Positions 33,183-41,410 of a DNA stretch of 41,410 nucleotides are shown in pieces. Location: contig CALJJR010000004.1 of NCBI GenBank assembly GCA_937973905.1, forward strand, positions 1-41,410, read 5' to 3'. The notes beneath the pieces were generated by a model. It was not told where the DNA came from and made no database searches. It saw only the letters and a program-made list of their open reading frames with translations. Every line of letters starts with the position of its first letter. Within the stretch, counting starts at the first letter, position 1. Origin of the DNA: an uncultured Arenicella sp. (lineage in GTDB: Bacteria > Pseudomonadota > Gammaproteobacteria > Arenicellales > Arenicellaceae). The position numbers and the translations under genes were made by a program.

Positions 33183-34109
33183 TTGCAAGCTTCTCAAGAA
33201 TGGTGCGACTGTTGCATGCAACTCGCAACAATGCTCGACGCCGGCCTGCTACCGAGCGTCGCTTTAGCGACGGTTGGAAAAGACCAAACAGAATTAAAAT
33301 CGACTTTACGCCGCGCCCGTGGTCTGGTTGAACGAGGGGTAGATCTACCCAGCGCTTTGAAACGAGCTAAAGCAATTTCTGAGTTTGATTTTGAGCTGCT
33401 TAAATCAGCCGCAGTTGCCGGTCAGCTCGGTAGCGGGCTTCGACATATCGCGGAACATCGCGCACAACAGCTCGCACGTGTAAATAGCCTAAAAGCAGCG
33501 CTGTGGATGCCTAAGGCTGTACTTTTTGTCGGTGCCTTGGCGGGGTTATTTATACGCATCGCCAGTTACAAGCAACCCCCTGTTACCGCATTTACCACCA
33601 TCCTCTTGATCGTTTGTTTAGTACTCGTCAGTAGTCATCTATTTATTCGAATTTATTGCCTTGATCGACGCCTGTGGCTATCTTGGATGTGGCCGATTCG
33701 AATAATCAGAACTCAAAGCCTAAGATTCAAACAAAATTTTGAGCAGCTCTTTTATAGAAGCTTTATTTGGCAATACTCGGGGGGAGTAAGCACTGAGCAA
33801 GCACTTGCAAACTGCCAAAAGCTACTCACTTCGCCCACCTTTCAAGCCAACGTAGAGCAAGCCATTCACAGCGTGGCTAAAGGCACATCAACACCACAAG
33901 CATTGCTCCAAAACGATCTCGTCTTGAGCAAGAGAATGCGTCAAACCCTAAAACTGGCCAACCAGGCTGGAACACTTGAAACTGCAGTAAATCAAGAACT
34001 CACCTTGCAACAAGATGACATCGATCGCCGGCAGCTAAATGACATCAAATGGATTCCGCGGGCTTACTACGTCATTATTCTCGTAATCGTCTTCTGGTAC
34101 ATGCTCTAA
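33183..34109 (+). CDS. Orphan GspF/PilC-like (T2SSF-domain) membrane protein
   Basis: 308 aa, TTG start 3 nt after the amidohydrolase stop. Two GspF-like halves: LATMLDAGLLPSVAL...RGLVERGVDLPSALKRAKAISEFDFELLKSAAVAGQLGSGLRHIAEH and YSGGVSTEQALANCQKL...SVAKGTSTPQALLQ...LANQAGTLETAV, with TM segments between and at the C terminus. Confidence 0.72.
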   Translation: MQASQEWCDCCMQLATMLDAGLLPSVALATVGKDQTELKSTLRRARGLVERGVDLPSALKRAKAISEFDFELLKSAAVAGQLGSGLRHIAEHRAQQLARVNSLKAALWMPKAVLFVGALAGLFIRIASYKQPPVTAFTTILLIVCLVLVSSHLFIRIYCLDRRLWLSWMWPIRIIRTQSLRFKQNFEQLFYRSFIWQYSGGVSTEQALANCQKLLTSPTFQANVEQAIHSVAKGTSTPQALLQNDLVLSKRMRQTLKLANQAGTLETAVNQELTLQQDDIDRRQLNDIKWIPRAYYVIILVIVFWYML

Positions 34110-34150
34110 GCAATTCGGCAATTCTCATTTCTTGGGGCATACTAGGTCGT

Positions 34151-35014
34151 ATGAAGACCAAGGTATTTCTCAAGCGTATATTGTTCGCACTGATTCTTCT
34201 CAGCGTCATCGTAGCTGCTTTGGGTTATTGGAAACTCAAATCGATGGGGATGTTTCGTGAACCTCATTACGACACGTCAGCCCCTCAAGTTCCCCCGTTA
34301 AACCGTCCCGCCCTGCTGGTGTTCAATAAATCCAATGGCTTTATTCACAAAGAGGCGATTCTGGCAGCAACAAAGTTAATCGAAAACTTGAGTGTTAAAA
34401 ACGGATGGTCAATTTATCAAACTGATAATGCTGCAATTCATAATAGCCAGGACTTAAGTCGCTTTGACGTGGTTATCTGGAATAACAACACCGGCGATTT
34501 ATTAACTCGACAGCAACGCCAAGATTTTCGACGCTGGATTGAACAAGGCGGTGCTTGGCTGGGAATCCATGGCGCCGGTGGTAATCGGAGTTATGAATGG
34601 GGCTGGTTTCGTGACACATTAATTGGCGCACAGTTTATTGGTCACACTATGAGCCCTCAATTTCAAGATGCTGAAGTTCTGGTCGCTGACCCATCTCTAC
34701 TCACCACCCATCTACCCCAACCTTGGTTGGTAGAACAAGAAGAATGGTACGGTTTTGCAGAAAACCCGCGCAGCACGGGGTCAAAAATTCTCCTAACACT
34801 CGATGAGGAAAGCTACGATACATCAGAGACTCTGTTTGCCGACACATCGATGCCAGACGAGCATCCGATCGCTTGGCACCATCCTGTGCTTAAAGGTAAG
34901 ATGATTTATACGGCGATTGGGCATCAAGCGCAAACCTACGCCAACCCTCATTATCAAGACTTTATCGAAAAATCGTTACAGCTGTTGGTCGACAGAACTG
35001 AGGACGTGGATTGA
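34151..35014 (+). CDS. ThuA-domain (trehalose-utilization-like / class I glutamine amidotransferase-like fold) protein, membrane-anchored
   Basis: Start MKTKVFLKRILFALILLSVIVAALGYWKL; RPALLVFNKSNGFIHKEAI, DVVIWNNNTGDLLTRQQRQDFRRWIEQGGAWLGIHGAGG, HPIAWHHPVLKGKMIYTAIGH. Confidence 0.88.
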   Translation: MKTKVFLKRILFALILLSVIVAALGYWKLKSMGMFREPHYDTSAPQVPPLNRPALLVFNKSNGFIHKEAILAATKLIENLSVKNGWSIYQTDNAAIHNSQDLSRFDVVIWNNNTGDLLTRQQRQDFRRWIEQGGAWLGIHGAGGNRSYEWGWFRDTLIGAQFIGHTMSPQFQDAEVLVADPSLLTTHLPQPWLVEQEEWYGFAENPRSTGSKILLTLDEESYDTSETLFADTSMPDEHPIAWHHPVLKGKMIYTAIGHQAQTYANPHYQDFIEKSLQLLVDRTEDVD

Positions 35015-35295
35015 TGTTGGGAGCTGTTACAAAAGCGGCCGGTTGGGCATTGGTTACTATGTTGTTCCTGCTCTTTGGTTTGGAACTCATTGGTTGGGGG
35101 TTTTATGAACTAAGCCATCTCTTCAACATCGAATGGACGTATAAGCTGTACAGTATTTTTCGTGGCGCCGGATACTTTATTGGCGAACACCGCAGCGCGA
35201 TTTGGATTTATTCCGGTGCGGCTTGCATTACTGGCAGTATCAGCTTCTTTTTATCCAAACGAAAGATGTTAAAAGCAAAGGCCCTAGTTCGATGA
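35014..35295 (+). CDS. Small membrane protein of unknown function
   Basis: ~93 aa, ATG overlaps the ThuA stop (TGATG); two hydrophobic segments; its stop overlaps the next gene's start. Confidence 0.65.
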   Translation: MLGAVTKAAGWALVTMLFLLFGLELIGWGFYELSHLFNIEWTYKLYSIFRGAGYFIGEHRSAIWIYSGAACITGSISFFLSKRKMLKAKALVR

Positions 35296-35936
35296 GTATT
35301 CAGAGTTTCGACCGACGAGACTTCCTCCGCCAAGCGGCCATCGCCTGTGCCAGTATCAGCGTTCTGCAAAGCCAAGCGATGACGCCGAGTCAAACTCGGG
35401 CAATGGCGGCCCACCCGGATTTTCTAGACCACTATCTTGCGACAATTTTCAGCCTAGAGCAAAAAGCCACCGTCGCTGCAATTGCGCGCCATATTATTCC
35501 AACCACGGATACTCCAGGTGCTGACGAAGCGAATGTGGCTTTGTTTATCGAACTGATGGTCGAGTACTGGTTGACCGAAAACGAGCGCAAAATATTCCTC
35601 GGCGAGTTCAACGAATTTGACTCTACTCCAGGGCTCAAATTTTCACAGCGTTCGCACACTCAACAACGTCAACTATTAGAGAACTTGGAATCAAAAGTGT
35701 CAGACGCAGCGTGGTTCAAGCTTGGAAATACTTTACGAACTTGGGACGCCGAAGCGCCGTTCATTTGCCAAGTTAAAGAGCTTACTGTTCTCGGCTTTAT
35801 GCTATCTGAAGTCGGCAGTAGAGAGTTTTTGCAGCTCAATAAAATGGGAGAGTTTCGCGGCGATATTGCAAAAAATAATGACACCTATGCCTACGCTACC
35901 GATATGCCGCTACGAGTATTTGTTAAAGACCAATGA
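35292..35936 (+). CDS. Gluconate 2-dehydrogenase subunit 3-like protein with twin-arginine-type signal
   Basis: MSIQSFDRRDFLRQAAIACASISVLQSQA (RRDFLR Tat motif); FSLEQKATVAAIARHIIPTTDTPGADEANVALFIELMVEYWLTENERKIFLGEFNEFD. Confidence 0.85.
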   Translation: MSIQSFDRRDFLRQAAIACASISVLQSQAMTPSQTRAMAAHPDFLDHYLATIFSLEQKATVAAIARHIIPTTDTPGADEANVALFIELMVEYWLTENERKIFLGEFNEFDSTPGLKFSQRSHTQQRQLLENLESKVSDAAWFKLGNTLRTWDAEAPFICQVKELTVLGFMLSEVGSREFLQLNKMGEFRGDIAKNNDTYAYATDMPLRVFVKDQ

Positions 35937-37618
35937 GCACTGATTTCGACGTCATCGTTGTGGGGTCTGGGGTGTCGGGCGGCTGGGCCGCTAAAGAGCT
36001 TTGCGAACGCGGATTTTCCGTCTTAGTACTTGAGCGCGGACGCAATGTTGAGCATGGCAAGGATTACCCAACCGAGCATATGCCGATCTGGAAACTCCCA
36101 TTTAATGGCCTACCAAATCGAGCGCAGAATGAACGAAACTATGCAGTGCAACAACGTTCCTACGCGTTCAATGAATCGAACAAACATTTCTGGAATAACG
36201 ACCGACTCAATCCTTATTTAAAAACGCCTGACAGCGAATTTATCTGGCATAGAGCGGATGTCGTAGGCGGGCGCTCACTCATGTGGAACCGCCAAGTGTA
36301 TCGGATGAGCGAATTGGATTTTAAAGCTAACGAGCAAGATGGAAATGGCGTACCGTGGCCGATCACCTATCAAGATTTAGAGCCTTGGTATGAGCATGTA
36401 GAGAAGTTCATTGGTGTCAGCGGTCAGGCTGAGGGTTTAGCGCATTTTCCAGATGGTGAGTTTCTACCGCCAATGAATATGTTCGAGTTCGAAAAAACGA
36501 TCAAAAAGAGACTCGCACGCAAAATGCCAGAACTGACGATGACCATCGGCAGAACGGCGACGCTCACCGTGCCACACAATGGAAGAGCCGCTTGTCATTA
36601 CTGTGGCCCATGCGATCGAGGTTGCAGTTCTGGGAGTTATTTTTCATCCCAAAGTAGCACGCTGCCCGCAGCACGACGCACAGGAAGGCTCACACTGTTG
36701 AGCGACAAAATTGTAACGAGCTTGGAAACTGATGAGAGTGGCCGCCGCGTTACGGCGGTGAACACGATGGATGCCTTAGGTAAGAATGCTCAACGTTTTT
36801 CATCGAAGCTCATCTTCTTATGCGCGTCTACCCTAGCGTCCACGCAAATTTTGCTTAATTCTCGTAGCGCTAAACATTCCCATGGATTGGCGAACTCCAG
36901 CGGCACCTTAGGGCACTATCTGATGGACCATTGTTCATACACTCACAGCGCCGTTATGATCGATGACACAGATAAATTCTACGTCGGCAATCGCCCCAAC
37001 GGCTGCTATATCCCACGCTTTAGAAACCTTGAGGGTAGTGATGATTTGGGCTTCTTGCGCGGCTACGGATATCAAGCAAATGTGCTTGCCGCCGATTGGC
37101 AATCAAGCTTCAACCGCAAAGGGTTCGGCGCTGAGTACAAAAATTCATTGCGCAAACCAGCGCCCTACTGGATATGGGCACTCAGTGGATTTTTAGAATG
37201 CTTACCGTATAAAGACAATCAAATCTCTCTCCACGACAGCAAGACGGATAGGTTTGGCGTACCACTGCTAAACACGCAATTTAATTGGCGCGATAACGAA
37301 TTCAAACTTGCTGACGATAGTGCACAGTATGCCGCCAGAATATTTCGTGCTGCTGGAGCAATCCAATACTCGATCTCCGATAAGTCAGCGATGCGAACCG
37401 GCGGCGGCACCATTCATGAAATGGGCACGGCTAGAATGGGAAGTGATCCGAAGACATCAGTGCTTAATCGATACAACCAGGCTCATGACGTTGACAATCT
37501 GTTCGTGACAGACGGGTCGTTCATGAGTTCTTCTTCCTGCGTCAACCCTTCACTAACTTATATGGCGTTTACAGCAAGAGCTTGTGACTACGCTGGCAGC
37601 TTAATTACAGCAAAGTGA
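35933..37618 (+). CDS. GMC-family FAD oxidoreductase
   Basis: 561 aa; DVIVVGSGVSGGWAAKELCERGFSVLVLERG, VVGGRSLMWNRQVYRM, cysteine motif CHYCGPCDRGC, GGTIHEMGTARMGSDPKTSVLN, SCVNPSLTYMAFTARACDYAG; overlaps upstream gene by 4 nt. Confidence 0.93.
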   Translation: MSTDFDVIVVGSGVSGGWAAKELCERGFSVLVLERGRNVEHGKDYPTEHMPIWKLPFNGLPNRAQNERNYAVQQRSYAFNESNKHFWNNDRLNPYLKTPDSEFIWHRADVVGGRSLMWNRQVYRMSELDFKANEQDGNGVPWPITYQDLEPWYEHVEKFIGVSGQAEGLAHFPDGEFLPPMNMFEFEKTIKKRLARKMPELTMTIGRTATLTVPHNGRAACHYCGPCDRGCSSGSYFSSQSSTLPAARRTGRLTLLSDKIVTSLETDESGRRVTAVNTMDALGKNAQRFSSKLIFLCASTLASTQILLNSRSAKHSHGLANSSGTLGHYLMDHCSYTHSAVMIDDTDKFYVGNRPNGCYIPRFRNLEGSDDLGFLRGYGYQANVLAADWQSSFNRKGFGAEYKNSLRKPAPYWIWALSGFLECLPYKDNQISLHDSKTDRFGVPLLNTQFNWRDNEFKLADDSAQYAARIFRAAGAIQYSISDKSAMRTGGGTIHEMGTARMGSDPKTSVLNRYNQAHDVDNLFVTDGSFMSSSSCVNPSLTYMAFTARACDYAGSLITAK

Positions 37619-38448
37619 TGAAATTCAAACATTCAATTCATAGCAAATGTCAGCTAGCAACTATCGTTTTGATAATGCTGACATACTCTTGGCCTGCGAC
37701 CGCGCAAACTGGTTTGAGCCTTCGAGGCTTAGCCTCATTCGATGTCGCGCCAATCAATACACTCACCCTCGAGATATCTGTCCGTAACCATAGCTTCGTC
37801 GTTTTACCTCCACCACTAGGGTTCATTCGACCAATAACAAGCTCGGTTATGACAGTGGTATCAGTTCCCAGCGGATCACAAAGTATCAGCTACTTGATTG
37901 AAGATATTGAACCAGACCCGGTGGACTACACCATTCAGATGAAGTGTCTGGGTTGTTCGGACATCGTTCCAACCCAGTATTACACCATGAACGGAAATGC
38001 GACTGGATTGGTTAACTCGGCCTTTATTGATCCACTCGACTTTCCCTCCGAATTGAACCTTAATCTGATCACCAGAGGCATGATTTCAGGCGAAATTGAG
38101 TTGTTAAACGAGTCAAGTCAAGATTTGGAATTCATCGTAGAAGCTTTTGATAGCAATGTTCCAGAATTCGCAATCGAACAATCGCCGCCAATTATTCTTC
38201 CAGCAGGAGAGTTAATTGTCGACTACCAAATCAGAGGTATTCGCCGTAATAACGTGCAACTACGCCTGGCAGCCAAATGTGAAAATTGCTTTGGCCGAGC
38301 ACGCAAACCAGAGACATTTGAGCGCCTGCTCTCAAGCCAAGAAGATCACAATGGAATTAATTTCTATTTTGAAGGACGCGGAACCCCAGTTCTAGATCCA
38401 ATTTTATTGCCGTTACTTGAGGAGGAAATCTCGCCTATCAATCCGTAA
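37618..38448 (+). CDS. Exported hypothetical protein with two CxxC-containing repeats
   Basis: Start overlaps the GMC stop (GTGATG); signal-like N-terminus ...LATIVLIMLTYSWPATAQ; repeat ends IQMKCLGCSD and LAAKCENCFG. Confidence 0.75.
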   Translation: MKFKHSIHSKCQLATIVLIMLTYSWPATAQTGLSLRGLASFDVAPINTLTLEISVRNHSFVVLPPPLGFIRPITSSVMTVVSVPSGSQSISYLIEDIEPDPVDYTIQMKCLGCSDIVPTQYYTMNGNATGLVNSAFIDPLDFPSELNLNLITRGMISGEIELLNESSQDLEFIVEAFDSNVPEFAIEQSPPIILPAGELIVDYQIRGIRRNNVQLRLAAKCENCFGRARKPETFERLLSSQEDHNGINFYFEGRGTPVLDPILLPLLEEEISPINP

Positions 38449-38556
38449 AGGATTACTTAGTAAACCTTTGTTTAGTAATTAACATTTTTACACTGTCGAT
38501 TTATCAACAAAGGTGAGAAACAGTGGTCGAAAAGCTGAAAACGTGTAAAACTCTTG

Positions 38557-38628
38557 TTGTCGATTACAGTTTTTGCAGTTTCATAGATTTGGGGAAATCG
38601 TTATGGAACATATGTCAATAATCGACAA
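38557..38628. promoter_or_regulatory. 10-bp inverted repeat TTGTCGATTA / TAATCGACAA upstream of the small ORF-cheX pair
   Basis: ttgtcgatta at 38557-38566 and taatcgacaa at 38619-38628; related TGTCGATTTA starts at 38494. Confidence 0.35.
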
Positions 38629-38666
38629 ATAAGCAGTCAACCAATATCTCTCAAGGGGGGATAGGA

Positions 38667-38822
38667 ATGAAGTACCGTTACGGACCATCGAGGTTTTACT
38701 CGACACTCGCTGAACGCTTTCCGCTTCAGTGTGTTAATTATTTCGAATCTGCTGTAAAACAGCGCAGGCTTAACCAAAGTATTCTCGCTTACTTCCAAAT
38801 CAAAGAAGGCTCACTATGTTAG
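38667..38822 (+). CDS. Small ORF (51 aa) translationally coupled to the CheX-like gene
   Basis: RBS caagggggGATAGGA then ATG; MKYRYGPSRFYSTLAERFPLQCVNYFESAVKQRRLNQSILAYFQIKEGSLC*; stop overlaps the downstream ATG (ATGTTAG). Confidence 0.5.
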   Translation: MKYRYGPSRFYSTLAERFPLQCVNYFESAVKQRRLNQSILAYFQIKEGSLC

Positions 38823-39280
38823 AACATAAGTATATGGAGGTGTTCGTAGATGGGCTTACGCGATACTTTAAACATCTTGACGAAGCACGCGAGACGAGCA
38901 GCCCCTCTTTACAAATTGGGTCGCCTTTTCTAATCGACGAAGCCAGTACTCGCGGGCTTGATTACACCGGCGTTATTTCAATTTCTGGAGAAAATAAGGG
39001 TCATGTTTTTTTCTCCGCAAATAGTTCACTGTTGAAAATTATTCTCTTGGCGTATGGCGCTAAAGACCTTACCACCTCGAAACACCGTGATGTTGTAGGG
39101 GAAGTCGCCAATACTATTGCGGGTAACGCGCGAGAACATCTGGGTAATCACTTTAATATATCCACGCCGTCGGTTGTGGAAGGACCTATAAGCCCCGAAA
39201 AATACAAGTTGAGCCCACGCTGTTTCGTCTTGCCGTTTCGCTGGAAAAGCAATCAAGCCGAGCTAATTGTCAGTGTCTAA
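38816..39280 (+). CDS. CheX-like (CheC/CheX family) protein
   Basis: 154 aa; DVVGEVANTIAGNAREHLG (GExxN helix), preceded by GHVFFSANSSLLKIILLAYG; single phosphatase-type helix as in CheX. Confidence 0.82.
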   Translation: MLEHKYMEVFVDGLTRYFKHLDEARETSSPSLQIGSPFLIDEASTRGLDYTGVISISGENKGHVFFSANSSLLKIILLAYGAKDLTTSKHRDVVGEVANTIAGNAREHLGNHFNISTPSVVEGPISPEKYKLSPRCFVLPFRWKSNQAELIVSV

Positions 39281-40088
39281 TTGACTCCTACGGTTAGCGT
39301 AACTTTATCAAGATCTGCGTGAGTGCATCTCCTTATGTAACTCCTATGTAACTACGCCGTTTATTTGCGTAGCGATAACTCAGTACAGCCATCACAAAGA
39401 AGGGCCACTTAATTCTTAAGATGGGCGGCATCTATACGGCCGCCATCTGACTGCTCCAGCTTAGGCTTCTCTTGCGTCACTACAACGCATATTTGTGCCG
39501 TTCAAAAGCATCGTCTCGTTCATCTCCTTGCTAAACTCGAATTCGATGCCCTAAGCGACTAAGTTCACTGTATTGATATTTGCAAGAATCAGTGTCGCTT
39601 CGTGCCACTTCACCTACTCTAACAAGACTAGGCATTGAGACCATATTCATGATCTCGCGGGTTCACAACGAAACAGTGATCTATCTCCCAACTGGGCATC
39701 CAAGGTTCAATTTCGAGGCTATAAGGCATACACATGTCAGCTAAAGAGCGGCGAACATTAGAGCTAGCTTCATCTAACTATCAATTTAGTTATTAAGCTT
39801 GCATAACGTATATACGCGGTTATTATCGCCAATTCCGGTTAGCGGAATCAGTTAAAGAAGAATAAAAATATTCGCTGATTTCATCGATTAATAAAAACAC
39901 TTCAAACCAAAAGCATGGTGCTTTGAAGGCTCACGGAAGCCTGTTAGAGCGCTTAACTAGCAGAACCTGTGAGTTACTCGACTCCATCTCTCAGACTCCT
40001 GCTGCTATCTAGAGTTTGAATTGCAGCGTGCCGTCAAGGCCCTCGTAAGTGGTGGGGCCGCGCACGTGTCATCCCCCTGCAACAAGAA

Positions 40089-41410
40089 ATGCCATCAAGA
40101 TCCTTCGTGCTTCTACGCATACTTTGGCTAGCCCCATTGCTAGCACTCATCTACCTCGTTTTCGCTGCTAAACCTGCGCTCGATTCCTTGTGGATTGAAG
40201 TGTCGACAACCAAGGAGCTCGAGGGCGAAGTCAAAGCCTATTTTTTGCAGGATAAGAAAGTAGTCCACTCAGACCAGAGCACTAGGCACTCTCAGGGCAA
40301 TACAATTCTATTGTCTCAAAACTTGCCCAAACATGTTGAGCATGACGGCATTTTCTTTGACTTGGGACGCAAACCCAATAGTTGGCGAGTCGAAAACGTA
40401 TCGGTTCGCTCTAGCTTTCTAATGTTTCGTTTGAAGGCTTACGATTGGCCGCTGCAAGGTTTTGAAGAGCAGCTTTCCACGTATTTAGATTCAAGCACAA
40501 TAAAAAGTGGTGTCAAACCAAGGATCGTAACGAAAAAGTGGCCGTTTCGTTTTCACCTCCAGCTCGATAGCTCAGAACTAAGCCAATCAACAGAATTGTG
40601 GTTGTTAAAAGCTTTTGTTGCACTATCGCTAGTCGGGCTTTATAGCTTTTTATTCAGTGGCTATTTCAAACGTCTTTTCACTACTAGAAAGAAAGACTAT
40701 TTGCTATTGGCGGAACAGTTCGAGCGATTCAGAAACAGCCATAAATTTGAGCGCTACTTTGGTGCTCTTGCCCTGCTCCTACTAATGTTATTCCTGGGGC
40801 GAGAAATTATCTTGCAGCCGGGTTTGTACATTGAAGATTCAATGGAGTTCACTGACGCGCTAGCCGGCAATCTAAACCTGCTTGATCCCGCCACCTATGA
40901 TTACTATCGAGGTTATCCCGTACTACTTACGAAGTGGATAGCGTATTTCACTACGTTTTTTCCGCTTGAGTGGCAACCCTATATTTACGTAGGGTTCGGT
41001 ATCGGGATGTGCTGGATAGCCATGGTCGCACTATCAAATTCTGGCTTGCTACAAACTCGCACGGCGGTAATTTTAGGCCCAACACTCCTGTTTGTCGGCA
41101 GCTTCAATGTGCCGACGATGTACCTCTCGCTCACCGGCGTCTTTTTTTCGAGCATTGCCTTACTTGTCGCCTTAGCATTGAGACCAACGCCCAACACATG
41201 GCTGGGCTTCTTAATGTTTGCCGCAGTATTGGCGATACTCGCTTGGTCTGGACCCTATGCACCGCAAATATTGCCAATCGCTTTTGCTCTCATGCTACTG
41301 GTTAGTTCAGGAAAGAAAAACATTTTGTTAATTGGCCTGATGGCACTTGCGGTGCTTTACACACTGGATTCAGCGAGCAGCATGGTGCAGTTAAATCATG
41401 CGCTCGACCC
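40089..41410 (+). CDS. Multipass membrane protein of unknown function (truncated at right window edge)
   Basis: Frame open from ATG 40089 to the edge: MPSRSFVLLRILWLAPLLALIYLVFAAKPALDSLWIEVSTTKELEGEVKAYF..., then YYRGYPVLLTKWIAYFTTFFPLEWQPYIYVGFGIGMCWIAMVAL and more hydrophobic helices. Confidence 0.7.
   Translation, partial: MPSRSFVLLRILWLAPLLALIYLVFAAKPALDSLWIEVSTTKELEGEVKAYFLQDKKVVHSDQSTRHSQGNTILLSQNLPKHVEHDGIFFDLGRKPNSWRVENVSVRSSFLMFRLKAYDWPLQGFEEQLSTYLDSSTIKSGVKPRIVTKKWPFRFHLQLDSSELSQSTELWLLKAFVALSLVGLYSFLFSGYFKRLFTTRKKDYLLLAEQFERFRNSHKFERYFGALALLLLMLFLGREIILQPGLYIEDSMEFTDALAGNLNLLDPATYDYYRGYPVLLTKWIAYFTTFFPLEWQPYIYVGFGIGMCWIAMVALSNSGLLQTRTAVILGPTLLFVGSFNVPTMYLSLTGVFFSSIALLVALALRPTPNTWLGFLMFAAVLAILAWSGPYAPQILPIAFALMLLVSSGKKNILLIGLMALAVLYTLDSASSMVQLNHALD

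Noticed and set aside
40970-41305. 111-aa plus-strand ORF near the right edge
   Set aside because: Out-of-frame with the long open membrane-protein frame starting at 40089, which explains the region.

Overview
Gammaproteobacterial chromosomal window, mostly housekeeping genes on the minus strand in the left half. Contents in order: the 5' part of gspD (truncated by the left edge), thrC, hom, alaC, rpoS, nlpD, a YqaA/DedA-family gene and pcm; a tandemly duplicated 176-bp unit at the 3' end of tRNA-Pro(GGG); sppA-like peptidase, Rieske protein, HAD phosphatase and rluC; divergent rne with a long structured leader; glycosyltransferase, Dps-like ferritin, galE, SSS symporter, rlmD, MAPEG protein, PolB-like exonuclease, cysM, BI-1 protein and recJ; a 1.5-kaa single-chain acyl/acetyl-CoA-carboxylase-like protein; a compact seven-gene plus-strand cluster; a CheX-like gene preceded by a translationally coupled small ORF; and a multipass membrane protein running off the right edge. 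The seven-gene cluster is amidohydrolase, orphan GspF-like protein, ThuA domain, small TM protein, Tat-exported gluconate-2-DH-subunit-3-like protein, GMC oxidoreductase and exported CxxC protein. Best candidates for something undescribed: (1) the rtT-like tandem repeat carrying the tRNA-Pro 3' end, (2) the GMC/ThuA/GspF-like cluster, (3) the single-chain carboxylase with CT(alpha-like)-CT(beta-like)-BC-BCCP order, (4) the small ORF coupled to cheX, (5) the multi-hairpin rne leader. All family assignments come from reading motifs by eye; no database search was run.
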